Assembly (NCBI GenBank): GCA_002840535.1
Contig: PHBH01000040.1
Coordinates: 1 to 64,000 of the forward strand
Origin: Deltaproteobacteria bacterium HGW-Deltaproteobacteria-15
GTDB taxonomy: Bacteria > Desulfobacterota > DSM-4660 > Desulfatiglandales > HGW-15
Length of the DNA: 64,000 nucleotides
Direction of reading: 5' to 3'
Of this stretch, positions 33,846 through 43,122 are shown one piece after another (within the stretch, counting starts at the first letter, position 1; the number at the start of each line of letters is the position of its first letter). The notes under the pieces were generated by a model, which made no database searches, was not told where the DNA came from, and saw nothing but the letters and a program-made list of their open reading frames with translations. A program made the position numbers and the translations under genes.

Positions 33846-35054
33846 ATGTCAGGACCGTTGCAGGGAGTAAAGGTTGTAGAGATTACCATGTTTCAGCAGG
33901 GGCCGGTGGCCGGCATGAGACTGGGAGATCTTGGCGCTGATGTCATCAAGGTGGAGGCGAAGACGGGCGACCCTGCCAGGGGATTCATGAAAATTATCGG
34001 CGCAATGGCGGGATTGAAGGGAAACAATTACTACTTCGAGCACAGCAATCGAAACAAACGAAGCGTCGTTCTGGACCTCAAGAGTCCTCGCGGGATGGAG
34101 GTCTTCTTGAAACTCATCGACAAGGCTGATGTGTTCTTGAACAACATGAGCATCCGGGCCCCCATGAGCATCGGAATCGGCCCGGAGAAACTCCTTGAGA
34201 GAAACCCTCGTCTCATCTATGCCCAGGCTTCAGGCTGGGGACGAAAGGGCCCCGATGCCCAGGAGCTTTCGTTCGACTACACGGGGATCGCCCGCTCGGG
34301 TCTGATGATGGCCTGCGGAGAAAGGGGGACCCCTCCCACCCAGATCCTTCCGGGCATTGGCGATGAAATCGGTGGACTGATCTGCGCGTGGGCAATCACT
34401 GCAGCACTGTACGCACGGGAGAAGACCGGAAAAGGACAGGTCGTGGATACCTCCCTGATGGGGAGCTTGATTGCAGGCCTCGGCTTCATCCTTGCCGCTC
34501 CGGCCATCCTGGGTCAGGAATTTCCGCGAGAGAAGAGGGCTGAAGCCGGGAACCCGGTTTATTGCCACTACTGCTGCTCCGACGGCAAATGGCTCGCCAT
34601 CGCCCACCTGGATCCCAATCGTTACTGGCCAAAGATCTGTAAAGCTCTCGAAATGGAAGATCTGGTGGACGATCCCCGATTCAACAGTATCGAGGCACGG
34701 GGGCGCAATGCGAAGCAACTGGTAGCCATTCTGGATGCGAAGTTTGCCACAAAACCGAGAGAAGAGTGGATGAAAATTCTTAAAGAAGCGGAATGCATCT
34801 TCACTCCCATCCAATCCCTCACAGAGGTAACAAAGGATCCTCAGGCATGCGCCAATGAGTACTTCATCAATGTCGAGCACCCGGGATGGGGCAAGCTGAA
34901 GATGGTCGGCTTCCCCTGGAACTTCAGCGAAACGCCTGCATCATACCATCGACCGGCTCCCGGGCTCGGGGAGCATACGGACGAGGTCCTTCTGGAGGCC
35001 GGATACACCGGCGAGGAAATCGATTCCTTCAGAAAGGAAGGGGCGATCATCTGA
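33846..35054 (+). CDS. family III CoA-transferase (CaiB/BaiF)
   Basis: A 402-residue CaiB/BaiF-type CoA-transferase: LQGVKVVEI at the N-terminus, GDLGADVIKVE, the conserved Asp in VVDTSLMGSL (about residue 200) as the likely catalytic Asp, and HPGWGKLKMVGFPWNFSETP at the C-terminus. Enzymes of this group move CoA between carboxylic acids and acyl-CoA esters, for example with carnitine, oxalate or benzylsuccinate. The substrate is unknown. The start at 33846 has AAGGAGG seven bases upstream; an in-frame ATG at 33777 lies inside the terminator hairpin and is unlikely. A terminator immediately upstream points to attenuated or independent expression. Confidence 0.93.
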   Translation: MSGPLQGVKVVEITMFQQGPVAGMRLGDLGADVIKVEAKTGDPARGFMKIIGAMAGLKGNNYYFEHSNRNKRSVVLDLKSPRGMEVFLKLIDKADVFLNNMSIRAPMSIGIGPEKLLERNPRLIYAQASGWGRKGPDAQELSFDYTGIARSGLMMACGERGTPPTQILPGIGDEIGGLICAWAITAALYAREKTGKGQVVDTSLMGSLIAGLGFILAAPAILGQEFPREKRAEAGNPVYCHYCCSDGKWLAIAHLDPNRYWPKICKALEMEDLVDDPRFNSIEARGRNAKQLVAILDAKFATKPREEWMKILKEAECIFTPIQSLTEVTKDPQACANEYFINVEHPGWGKLKMVGFPWNFSETPASYHRPAPGLGEHTDEVLLEAGYTGEEIDSFRKEGAII

Positions 35055-35549
35055 TCAGTATTTCTTCTCGGGCATGACGGACGAATGGTGGCTGGTAATC
35101 AGCCACCTGGAACCATCCCAATGATAGGTATAGCTGTAGCGGCCGCTGACCTGCGCCCCGGTTTTGGCATAGGTAAAGGTGTACAGACCCGCATCAACGG
35201 CGGTGTTGCAACCGATTTCTATAAAGCGAAGATCGATTCTGCCGGAAGGGCGATTTTCCAGAAAATGATGGAAGTAGTCCTCCTTTTCCTCTCGGGTCAA
35301 GCGCGGCTTATTCGAAAGAGTGGGCAACAGAATGGAGCGCTCTGCGTAGTTGTCAACGACCTTATGCGGATCGCCGGTCTCCAACGACTGGTTCCACCGT
35401 TCGAACAGGGATGCGATCTCCTGTTCGGTCGTGACCCTGCACCTTTCTGTTGGCGTGGCATATGCGCCATGCTGCGCGACCCCGGTGGAGGCGCATCCTC
35501 CTGCAAAAACCGCGCAGGCGACAAGCGCAATGAGGGGGAATAACTTCAT
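35055..35549 (-). CDS. SnoaL/DUF4440-like lipoprotein
   Basis: A 164-residue precursor with lipoprotein signal FAGGCAS (lipobox, Cys at about residue 20) and a cone-shaped NTF2-like fold: ASLFERWNQSLETGDPHKVVDNYAERSILLPTLSN and YSYTYHWDGSRWLITSHHSS, typical of the SgcJ/EcaC/DUF4440 group. Its role is unknown; related proteins bind small ligands or act as minor oxidoreductases. The start at 35549 follows AAAGGAG by eight bases. It ends next to the stop of the convergent CoA-transferase. Confidence 0.82.
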   Translation of the reverse strand: MKLFPLIALVACAVFAGGCASTGVAQHGAYATPTERCRVTTEQEIASLFERWNQSLETGDPHKVVDNYAERSILLPTLSNKPRLTREEKEDYFHHFLENRPSGRIDLRFIEIGCNTAVDAGLYTFTYAKTGAQVSGRYSYTYHWDGSRWLITSHHSSVMPEKKY

Positions 35550-35571
35550 GGGAAAGCTCCTTTCGGCATAG

Positions 35572-36441
35572 TTAATCACATTTCTCGACCACTTTGTTTC
35601 GCTCCGGCTCGATAGATGAAAGAATCTTCTTCACGTAGGCTTCCGACAGATTGCCTTTCTTGGCCTTCAGCAGCTCGAACACGGGCCTGATCACGGGCTG
35701 ACGCTCTGGGCGCTCCACAAGTCCGGCCAACTCCGGGTCGCCGGCATATGCCTCCAGAACCTGCTGGAATTTGTCCAACCGCTTCGCCTGGTCGTTGAAG
35801 AGGTCCACCAGTTTTTCGCCTGTGCCTGCTGCCAGGGCCAGTCTGCTGGAGACATACAGACACTGGACGATCGAGCCATAGAGCGCATCCACCATCATAG
35901 CCATGATCTCCTGGTCGCTTTCGGCTGTCTGGAACAAGTCATGAAAATTGGCAATGACGTACTTGATGTAGAGGTCGCGGTTGGCAGGGTCATTGGGATT
36001 ATCGGCGATCTTCTTGATCTCATCCTGGGTGAAGGTCTTGAACTTCAACTTGCCCCCCATGTTCAACCGCTCGGGTATGGACTTCACCACCAGCGTATTC
36101 GCTGCGCCGAACTCCTGTTTCTTCCCGAAGAGCAGGGCGTAATTGGCATCAAAAGCATACATGCCCAGGAGGATGCGCAACTGCTCCTTGTCCTTGCAAC
36201 CGATGAGCCCCTCCACAGGCAACACCAGACTGGGCTGGTAGGAAAGTCCGGCCTGTTTGAACAGATCCACATTCTGCATGAGTGCCTTGCCCTCACTCTC
36301 GCCGAAAAGGGCTTTCAGCTTTTCGGCGCCTTGCTTGAGCACCTGGGCCCTGTCTGCGGCCGGTGCTGTACCGGGAACCAGGCATAGACACAGACCCGCG
36401 ACCATCATGAATAACCACGTCTTACAAAGTTTCATCTGCAC
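35572..36441 (-). CDS. periplasmic protein of unknown family
   Basis: A 289-residue protein with a signal peptide (LCKTWLFMMVAGLCLCLVPGTAPAA, cleavage near residue 29) and an otherwise soluble helical body. I do not recognise the family. The mature part has KALFGESEGKALMQNVDLFKQAG, a single Cys in GLIGCKDKEQL and another near LYGSIVQCLYV. It starts at GTG (36441) with GGAGG six bases before, or at ATG 36435. It stands 23 bp before the lipoprotein gene and 75 bp after the ABC transporter gene, so the three may form a transcript. Confidence 0.75.
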   Translation of the reverse strand: MQMKLCKTWLFMMVAGLCLCLVPGTAPAADRAQVLKQGAEKLKALFGESEGKALMQNVDLFKQAGLSYQPSLVLPVEGLIGCKDKEQLRILLGMYAFDANYALLFGKKQEFGAANTLVVKSIPERLNMGGKLKFKTFTQDEIKKIADNPNDPANRDLYIKYVIANFHDLFQTAESDQEIMAMMVDALYGSIVQCLYVSSRLALAAGTGEKLVDLFNDQAKRLDKFQQVLEAYAGDPELAGLVERPERQPVIRPVFELLKAKKGNLSEAYVKKILSSIEPERNKVVEKCD

Positions 36442-36515
36442 TCTCTCCCTCCTTGTCCTGTTGACGAAGTATGTCCATTTCTTGGTGCGTGAACTGCAAA
36501 TCCCTACCTATCTTC

Positions 36516-39500
36516 TTACATCCCTTCCCGGCGTGATCGGCGCAGACCACTCAAGAGCGCCGCCCCTGCATGCAGAACACGGGTGAACACCGAAAAATAG
36601 AGGGCCGCGTAAAGCAACAGTCCCATGAGCCCCAGCACAGCCAAATTGAAAGTGAGAGTGGAAATGCGAAAGGGCCCCACCCGTTTGTAGGCGGCCAGGA
36701 AGTGGGCCCGGCCCCATTGTGACTCAGGCTCCTGACAGACAGGCAGGGCGACCTGCACTACCCGACTCCGGCCAAGGCGCAAATCCTCCAGGGATTGGAG
36801 GCCGAGGGCCAGCTTGGCCAGCTCGCGGTTGTGGTGCTCACGTTTGAGCCCGGCCACTCCATCACGCCCCAGCTCACGGCGCAGGGACGCTTCCCTTTCC
36901 TTGATTCGCGCCGACGCCCTTTGCTTATGGTCGCGGATGCTTTGCTCTGCCCGGTCAAGGAGAGCCTTGATTGCGGTTTGTTCGGAACGTGTGTAGCCCG
37001 CCGGAGTCAGCTCGGCGAGCCCCTGCGGCAGGACCTCGCCGGCCATTGCGCTCAGCCGGGGCAATTCGTTGGAGAGGATGCGCATGGCCCGGGCTACTTT
37101 GCCGGCCTGGTCGGGGGCGTCATCGCCCAGAAAGGGATAGTCGGCCAGTCCGCGCAGCTCGGAAAGATAGCGGTCCATGAGATAATCGGCATGGCGCACG
37201 GCACAGTCGTCAGCATAGAACTGGCCATGGTAGCGATTGGTAGTGAACTGGGTTGTGACCAGAGCCTCGTAACCCCAGCGTGAGGGCATCAGGTCCGCTA
37301 CCACGGAGGTGTTGCGGTCGTTCGCATCGCGCCAGATCAGTTCGTCGAAGGGAACCACCGCCCCACCCAGCATGATTTGCGGAATCAGAAGCAGGGGGAT
37401 CAGGATATAGATGGCGACCGCCGATTTCAGCGCAGCGGAGATGTTCAGCCCCAGCACGCAGGAGACCAGCGAGCAGCAGAACAGCACCAGCCACGTGGTC
37501 ATGGTCATGTCGGGGATGCGCAGGATGCTGTTGGCCACCCAGACGAACATCGCCATCTGCACGGCCGAGACCAGGGCCAGATAAAGTGTTTTTGCCGCAA
37601 TATAAGCCGGCCAGCTCAGGTTCAGAAAGCGTTCACGCTCAAGAATCTTACGATCCCGGTTGATCTCCTCAGCGCTCACGCTCATGCCCATGAACAGGGC
37701 CACAATGACACTGATGAAAAAGTAAATCGTCAGGTTGGGGTTGTCGCCGAAGGTATACACGGCGCCCCAGGCGCCGTGGCAGAGAAGCGCCGCCAGGAGC
37801 GCCAGGAGGGGCGGTTCGATCAGGTTGATGGCCAGGTACATGCGGTTGGCCAGGCGGGTCTTGAGGTTGCGCCGGAAGAACACCCACAGTTGTCCCAGGG
37901 TCCCGGGCCGCCACAGCCGGCGCTCAACCTCGCCGCCCGGGATTTGGGTGAACCGGTCTTCGGAGGGCTCCTGCCCGCGGCGTGCCAGATAGCGTTTGTG
38001 CCACTCCCGGGCCGACACCTGGCGGTTGGGGGTATAGACCCCGTCCCGGTCCACCTGCTTCTCCTCGATGATCTCGAAAAGCTGCTCGGGGTAGACGCTG
38101 CCGCAATGGGGACAGGCGTATTCTTCCTGTCCTGCCTTGTTTGCAGCGCTCCGGAAGTAGATAAGGGCCTCCAGGGGATTGCCGTCAAAAATGGGCCGTC
38201 CCCCCTGGTCCAGAACCCAGAGGGTGTCGAACATTTTGTAGATGCGCGAGGAAGGCTGGTGGATGACCGCGATAACCAGCCTGCCCTTGTCGGCCTGTGC
38301 CTTCAGCAGACCCATGACGTTCTCGGAATCAGCCGAGGAGAGCCCGCTGGTGGGCTCGTCCACGAAGAGAATAGGCGGTTCCCGGATCAGTTCAAGGGCG
38401 ATGTTCAACCGCTTGCGCTGGCCTCCGCTGATGGTCTTGTCCAGAGGGGTGCCGACCTTCATGTCCCGGATCTCGATCTGGTTCAGCTCCCTCAGCACGG
38501 CATCAACCCGGCGGGTGCGTTCGGCGGGGCTCAGGTTTGCCAGGGAAAGGCAACCGCTGAAATAGAGGTTTTCAAAGACGGTCAGGTCTTCGAAGAGCAG
38601 ATCATCCTGGGGCACGTAGCCGATGACCCCCTCCAGCCGCCGGGGTTCTCGATGCAGGTCGATACCGGCCACGAGCACACGGCCGGAATCGGGCCGTCGC
38701 TGCCCGTTCAGGATGCCGAGCAGGGTTGACTTGCCTGCCCCGCTGCCGCCCATGACCCCCACCAGACGGCCGCCAGGCTGGCGGAAACTGAAGTCATGCA
38801 GCCCTTTGTCCGTGCCGGGGTACAGAAAATGCACATGTTCGCCCCTGAAGACCAGGCCGGAGGCCCGGGCATGGATGTCCAGGAAGGCGGAGGCGATCTC
38901 CGAGTGGAAGATGGCATAGCCCTGAGGGTCGCGAATGACTGCGCCTGGGGACAGGAGATGAAAGGTGTCGGTTGCCAGAGGCACGGAATCCAGGGTCAGG
39001 CTGGTCTCGGGGGATGCCTTGAGGAAGTAGCTATCCGGATCGCTCAGGTGCAGCACCTTGAAAGAGCCATTGAAGTCAGGGCGCAACAGGAGACGGCAAG
39101 AGAGTCGGCCGGGCGGCGGGCCGGGCGAAACTACCAGGAAGTTGCCGGTCAGCAGTTCGGGCCGCAATTCCGCCCTGCAGAGTAAGGCCGTCTCCTCCGC
39201 CACCGTGCCGGCGATGTCGAGTCTCTCTGCCACGACATGGGCCACCCGGCGGGCGGTTTGATCCTCACCGGCCTGATCGGAGAGTTCCACAAACCGCATG
39301 AGAAATACGAACTGCTCGAACCGGGGCAGTTTGGAGCGCAGGGCGCCTGATACTTTGGCCGCGCTTTCCAACAACTGCGCCGTCTCGCTGTCCTGGTGAA
39401 GGGCCAGGGCGGCGTCATAGAGACCCAGATAGATCTCAGGTTGACTCAGGAGCAGGTGCCGGCGCAGGTAACGTTCCAGAAACATGCGCGCCCTTGCCCA

Positions 39501-39572
39501 GTCTGTCGCCGGATGCATGGCCGCCTGGATGGCGAAAAGGTTAAGAATGCCGTTCAGCAGGTTCTCGTTCAT
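36516..39572 (-). CDS. ABC-2 type exporter: ABCG-like ATPase fused to a membrane domain, with an N-terminal helical domain
   Basis: A 1018-residue half-transporter of the ABCG (WHITE) order, ATPase before permease. Residues 1-140 are an all-helical domain resembling tellurite-resistance TerB-type repeats, followed by ~110 residues of unassigned sequence. The ATPase (about 262-480) has GGSGAGKST, ISGGQRKRLNIA, LFVDEPTSG and VIHQPSS. A CPHC pair (about residue 510) may bind metal. Six or more spans follow (about 600-760), then a ~190-residue, basic helical periplasmic or cytoplasmic loop before the last spans (about 965-1000). Such proteins export lipids or hydrophobic compounds; the substrate is unknown. 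The divergent outer-membrane protein gene starts 258 bp away. Confidence 0.9.
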   Translation of the reverse strand: MNENLLNGILNLFAIQAAMHPATDWARARMFLERYLRRHLLLSQPEIYLGLYDAALALHQDSETAQLLESAAKVSGALRSKLPRFEQFVFLMRFVELSDQAGEDQTARRVAHVVAERLDIAGTVAEETALLCRAELRPELLTGNFLVVSPGPPPGRLSCRLLLRPDFNGSFKVLHLSDPDSYFLKASPETSLTLDSVPLATDTFHLLSPGAVIRDPQGYAIFHSEIASAFLDIHARASGLVFRGEHVHFLYPGTDKGLHDFSFRQPGGRLVGVMGGSGAGKSTLLGILNGQRRPDSGRVLVAGIDLHREPRRLEGVIGYVPQDDLLFEDLTVFENLYFSGCLSLANLSPAERTRRVDAVLRELNQIEIRDMKVGTPLDKTISGGQRKRLNIALELIREPPILFVDEPTSGLSSADSENVMGLLKAQADKGRLVIAVIHQPSSRIYKMFDTLWVLDQGGRPIFDGNPLEALIYFRSAANKAGQEEYACPHCGSVYPEQLFEIIEEKQVDRDGVYTPNRQVSAREWHKRYLARRGQEPSEDRFTQIPGGEVERRLWRPGTLGQLWVFFRRNLKTRLANRMYLAINLIEPPLLALLAALLCHGAWGAVYTFGDNPNLTIYFFISVIVALFMGMSVSAEEINRDRKILERERFLNLSWPAYIAAKTLYLALVSAVQMAMFVWVANSILRIPDMTMTTWLVLFCCSLVSCVLGLNISAALKSAVAIYILIPLLLIPQIMLGGAVVPFDELIWRDANDRNTSVVADLMPSRWGYEALVTTQFTTNRYHGQFYADDCAVRHADYLMDRYLSELRGLADYPFLGDDAPDQAGKVARAMRILSNELPRLSAMAGEVLPQGLAELTPAGYTRSEQTAIKALLDRAEQSIRDHKQRASARIKEREASLRRELGRDGVAGLKREHHNRELAKLALGLQSLEDLRLGRSRVVQVALPVCQEPESQWGRAHFLAAYKRVGPFRISTLTFNLAVLGLMGLLLYAALYFSVFTRVLHAGAALLSGLRRSRREGM

Positions 39573-39829
39573 GAAGTCAGGGTTCGGCCCTCCGGTTTTC
39601 CGGAGCGAAGCATAGAAAATTTCGCCATGAGCGTCAAAAGAAAACGCCCGCCCGGCATCTCTCTCCCGGATTCTCCTGCTTCCCCGCCTTCCTGCAACCC
39701 GGGATATTCTCCATGCTCGTGCAGACTCGACTGTTGACTATTGAGCTGTGGTGCGTTTACATAGCCGTCGCTGAGGTAAATGTTGCCCCTGAAACTACAA
39801 GACGGGATCACTCGATAGGAGTGTGCACG
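39573..39829. other. divergent intergenic region between ABC exporter and outer-membrane protein genes
   Basis: 257 bases holding the promoters of two divergent genes. No clear -35/-10 pair was assigned. TGTTGACTATTGAGC (39731-39745) contains a possible -35 TTGACT for the plus-strand gene. Small frames in this stretch have no recognised product. Confidence 0.4.
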
Positions 39830-40855
39830 ATGCGCCTGATAGTCCGGAGAGCAGCTTGCATTCCAATGGTGCTGGTTGTGGTATTCTGTTGCGGAACAAC
39901 ACTCTTCGCAGAAACCCATGGTCGGGGAGAATTGCCCGAAGAACCATCTCCTGCCGGATCCACCGCGGTCCCGAGAAAGTCGGAGTCGCCGTGGGTTTTG
40001 GAGGCCAGGATCAGGAAGTATGTGAACAGTCATACCTCCTATGAGTTCGGCAATCCATTTCCACCGCACCAGGTCCCCCTGAGCCGCCTTGAATTTCCAC
40101 TGGACTCTATTTGGGGAGGTCTTGAGGTACGGCGGAGCTTCAACCGCTTTTCAGCGGGTGTGGAATTTCTCACCTCCTTTAGAGATCAGGAAACCGGCCG
40201 ATTCAAGGATAGTGACTGGGATGACGATGCCGAGCCGGCCCTTCTGACAATCTATGGCGAGACCAATTGCCGCTTGGAACCGAGCTACCAGGTAAGGGCC
40301 GATCTTGATATGCAGGTGGCCGATCTGCTGGGTTTGTCCGGACGGTTCGATCTGCGCCCTGTGATCGGCCTGAGGCGGCAGCGCTTTTCGCTCGTTGCCC
40401 ATGACGGCGCGCAGGTGGATGTTTATGGACCTGGCGTCCTCCTCTTACCGGGTGACTCCATCGCCTTTGAGCAGAAGTGGTCCCAGTACTTCGTGGGCTT
40501 GAAGTTCGGGTACGATTTCGGGCCGAAGTTCGGTTTGCACCGGCTGAAGCTCGGCACCCAGCTGGACTGGGGCGAAGTGGATGGAGAGAACGAGGACCGC
40601 CATCTTCTGAGGGTGGGGAATCGAGTTACCACCGAAAACACCGACGGCCATGCCTGGCACGGAATGCTGGGGATTGTGGCGGGATTGACGAAGATCATCG
40701 ATCTCGGCCTGGAAGTCGATTATTTGCGGATAAAGAGCACCGGCACCCACAGGCTACAAAATGATTTATTTGACCTGGATTTTTCATTTTCGAACGGAGT
40801 CACGGTCTGGTCGGAGCAGACGAGTATCATTGTCAAACTGGCATATCGGTTCTGA
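39830..40855 (+). CDS. outer membrane beta-barrel protein, unknown function
   Basis: A 341-residue precursor with a signal peptide (MRLIVRRAACIPMVLVVVF, then AETHG) and a mature part rich in alternating aromatic and polar residues, ending in VKLAYRF. The terminal Phe preceded by alternating hydrophobics is the BamA recognition signal of outer membrane proteins. I recognise no specific family; it could be an OmpA-type or MipA-like barrel. SD TAGGAG lies nine bases before the ATG. Being divergent from an ABC exporter hints at a functional link, but nothing stronger. Confidence 0.8.
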   Translation: MRLIVRRAACIPMVLVVVFCCGTTLFAETHGRGELPEEPSPAGSTAVPRKSESPWVLEARIRKYVNSHTSYEFGNPFPPHQVPLSRLEFPLDSIWGGLEVRRSFNRFSAGVEFLTSFRDQETGRFKDSDWDDDAEPALLTIYGETNCRLEPSYQVRADLDMQVADLLGLSGRFDLRPVIGLRRQRFSLVAHDGAQVDVYGPGVLLLPGDSIAFEQKWSQYFVGLKFGYDFGPKFGLHRLKLGTQLDWGEVDGENEDRHLLRVGNRVTTENTDGHAWHGMLGIVAGLTKIIDLGLEVDYLRIKSTGTHRLQNDLFDLDFSFSNGVTVWSEQTSIIVKLAYRF

Positions 40856-40874
40856 GAATTGATGCTCCTGAACG

Positions 40875-41627
40875 CTATCGGGACGGCTTTCCGGTCATCG
40901 GCACGAAGCGCACTGGGATCGTCTTCTTCTCGGTCACGCCCGCTCTTGTTTTTGTCACTATGACGATTTGCTGGTGAGTGGTCCCCACCGGTATCACCAT
41001 TTTCCCGTCTACCGCAAGTTGATCGATCAGGGCCTTCGGAATCTCATCCGGTGCTGCCGTGACCACGATCGCGTCGAAAGGAGCATGTTCGGGCCACCCC
41101 AGGTACCCGTTGCCTGTTTTAACAAAGACGTTGTGGCAGCCCGTTTCTCTCAGAACACGACGAGCGGTTTCCGCCAGCTCCGGAATGATCTCGATCGTGT
41201 AAACCTCCCTGGCCACCTCCCCGAGAACAGCGGCCTGGTATCCGGAACCGGTCCCGATCTCCAGCACCTTTTCTTCCTTTGAGATGGAGGCGGCCTCCGT
41301 CATATAGGCGACTATTGCGGGCTGCGAGATAGTCTGGTCGAAACCGATGGGCAGAGGCGTGTCCGCATAGGCGAGATGCCTGATCCGCGCAGGGACAAAC
41401 TTGTGACGCTCCACCTTGCCCATGGCCTTCAGCACCGAAGGCTCCACTATCCCGCGCGCACGGATCTGCTCGTCCACCATACGGCGCCGCTCTTCCTTGT
41501 ATTCGTCTTTTGGACTGCTTACGCCTTGCGCCAGGACTTCCTGGTGGATCTGAGAGTCGCCGGGATGAGGACTGGGGCAGAAAAGCAATGAGAGGCAGAA
41601 AGGGAGCAGGATTATCAATTTACGCAT
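40875..41627 (-). CDS. pcm: protein-L-isoaspartate O-methyltransferase with a signal peptide
   Basis: About 250 residues. The core (about 45-250) is a PCMT: MVDEQIRARGI, VLEIGTGSGYQAAVLG (SAM motif I), GYLGWPEHAPFDAIVVTAAP and VDGKMVIPVG. The enzyme methylates L-isoaspartyl and D-aspartyl residues so that they can revert. Unlike the usual cytoplasmic form, this one starts with MRKLIILLPFCLSLLFCPSP, a strong export signal, possibly a lipoprotein type (SLLFC). The ATG at 41627 has AAAGGAG seven bases before it, supporting that start. An earlier start at 41741 would add a non-homologous tail. Export implies repair of periplasmic proteins. Confidence 0.9.
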   Translation of the reverse strand: MRKLIILLPFCLSLLFCPSPHPGDSQIHQEVLAQGVSSPKDEYKEERRRMVDEQIRARGIVEPSVLKAMGKVERHKFVPARIRHLAYADTPLPIGFDQTISQPAIVAYMTEAASISKEEKVLEIGTGSGYQAAVLGEVAREVYTIEIIPELAETARRVLRETGCHNVFVKTGNGYLGWPEHAPFDAIVVTAAPDEIPKALIDQLAVDGKMVIPVGTTHQQIVIVTKTRAGVTEKKTIPVRFVPMTGKPSR

Positions 41628-41768
41628 CGGAATCTCCTTTTCTCCGAAGACCACCCCGTGCCCGGCTCCGGCCCTTCTCCTCCCCAGCTCCGACGTCTGT
41701 ATACGATTTAAAAGATCAGGACACCATGGGATCGCACCCAATCAAACAGTCGAACGCCTGCCGGGCGC

Positions 41769-42068
41769 TTATGCTTCGGAGTGTTTCACCGTCTTGAGGT
41801 AATTTGCCTTTATGGGCGCTGCCAGCAATGTCTCGAACGGTTTGAAAGCTCCGGATGTCGTGGCGGACTGCACAAATTTTTGGTGGCCGTCCGCTGTCTT
41901 CCAGACCTCTATTTCAAAGATGCGCGTAGGGTCATCTTGGTCTTGTAGAAGTGAGATGCTGAGGCAGCCTGCCTCGATTACTCGAGACTGTACGCCGGAT
42001 AGGAATTTCAGCAAGGAATCCACCTGATCGGGCTTTGCCTGAAAAGAGACAACGACAGTAGCGCTCAT
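41769..42068 (-). CDS. antibiotic biosynthesis monooxygenase (ABM) domain protein
   Basis: A 99-residue single ABM/quinol-monooxygenase-type ferredoxin-like domain: MSATVVVSFQAKPDQVDSLLKFL, FEIEVWKTADGHQKFVQSATT and the C-terminal HSEA. Proteins of this size act as small monooxygenases, haem-degrading enzymes or merely quinone-binding proteins. GGAGGG lies seven bases before the ATG. It is monocistronic; nothing nearby suggests a substrate. Confidence 0.85.
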   Translation of the reverse strand: MSATVVVSFQAKPDQVDSLLKFLSGVQSRVIEAGCLSISLLQDQDDPTRIFEIEVWKTADGHQKFVQSATTSGAFKPFETLLAAPIKANYLKTVKHSEA

Positions 42069-42352
42069 CCTGTTCCCTCCTTTGCATGCTTACACTGGTC
42101 TTTTTCTCTCTCCATCCGCCTTCTTCATTGAAACACCACACTGTGAAAGGGCAGCGAATATTCCCCCCGGCAACGGGTCGGATGTTCGGAAGAGTTGTCG
42201 TAACTGCCCACTAGATATGATCTACACCGAAAGAAGTCAAATCCAAAAGCCAAAGAGAGGAGTTCTTTTCCTCCGGCCGAGGCTCGGCCACGAGAGGGAT
42301 AGCTTTTCAACTGACTGGAACCTCTCAGGGCTATTCCGACATCCCTTTTGCC
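42069..42352. other. intergenic region, no gene supported
   Basis: About 280 bases between the ABM gene and the promoter at 42353. It holds inverted repeat pieces such as CGGCCGAGGCTCGGCC (42279-42294) but no recognisable gene. Confidence 0.4.
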
Positions 42353-42382
42353 TTGACGCTCGTGGGCGCAGTCCGCCATAAT
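42353..42382 (+). promoter_or_regulatory. sigma-70 promoter candidate
   Basis: TTGACG (42353-42358), 18-bp spacer, CATAAT (42377-42382), with the ATG of the following gene at 42411 and a GGGAGAG ribosome-binding site between. Confidence 0.5.
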
Positions 42383-42410
42383 CTCATTCCTCTAAAGACT
42401 GGGAGAGAAT

Positions 42411-42848
42411 ATGGAAGATCTATTCGAGTTGATGACGGAAAAGGGCGGTGATGCGGAGAAAGAAACCAGGGTTCGCATCGGCATTCGCGTGAAGGTATCC
42501 GGTCTCGAAACGCCATGTGCTGTCACAAGGGCTTGCGGTTCCTATGATGACCTGGGAAGGGAGGTCCTGGGAATCAAGAACGCACTCGACCTTCTTTTGA
42601 CTCGAGCGGAGAAGATCTTTCAGGGATCCCGGCCGGGGTTTGCCTCGGATCCCCGTCAACCGGCCGAGGAGATCTGGGTGGCTTTATCGGGCATGAATGA
42701 AAAGGTGTTCGCAGAAGCCTTCAATAGTCTTGAAGAAGGGAAAAGGCGAGAAGTGGCCGAGTACGTGCTGACCCACTGCAATGTTTTTTCAGGCAACGGA
42801 CGGATCTTTTCAGAGCGATACGACGAGGAATCGGCCCTTATTGGTTAA
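42411..42848 (+). CDS. hypothetical protein
   Basis: A 145-residue soluble protein, not recognised. Visible features are a beta-like N-terminal half (VRIGIRVKVSGLETPCAVTRACGSYDDLGREVLGIK), quoted by its core CAVTRACGSYDDLG, then a helical C-terminal half ending CNVFSGNGRIFSERYDEESALIG. Good ribosome-binding site (GGGAGAG) and an upstream promoter make it a likely real gene. No signal, membrane span or known motif. Confidence 0.65.
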   Translation: MEDLFELMTEKGGDAEKETRVRIGIRVKVSGLETPCAVTRACGSYDDLGREVLGIKNALDLLLTRAEKIFQGSRPGFASDPRQPAEEIWVALSGMNEKVFAEAFNSLEEGKRREVAEYVLTHCNVFSGNGRIFSERYDEESALIG

Positions 42849-43122
42849 GTTCCGGATTCCGGATCAAGTCCGGAATGATGAAGATGCAAAGTCATCTTTG
42901 AAACGACACTCTAGCATCGGCATGTGCTTTTCAAAAGACCCTCAGTAGGGGACGTGACCTTTTGTCCGTCCAAAGACGGACACCCCGCCTCCGGTGGGTC
43001 CCCATCTTCAGAGAAGACCACCCCGCGCCCTGCTCCAGTCCATCCCATCCCCCCCACTGTGTCAAGTGTGTGTAAGGCTCAGCTTCATGGTGGGGGCACA
43101 CCAGGTGAAGGAAAACACGCCA

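Noticed and set aside
37377..38729. 450-codon plus-strand ORF
   Set aside because: Antisense to the ABC exporter gene; the product is low-complexity and unlike any family.
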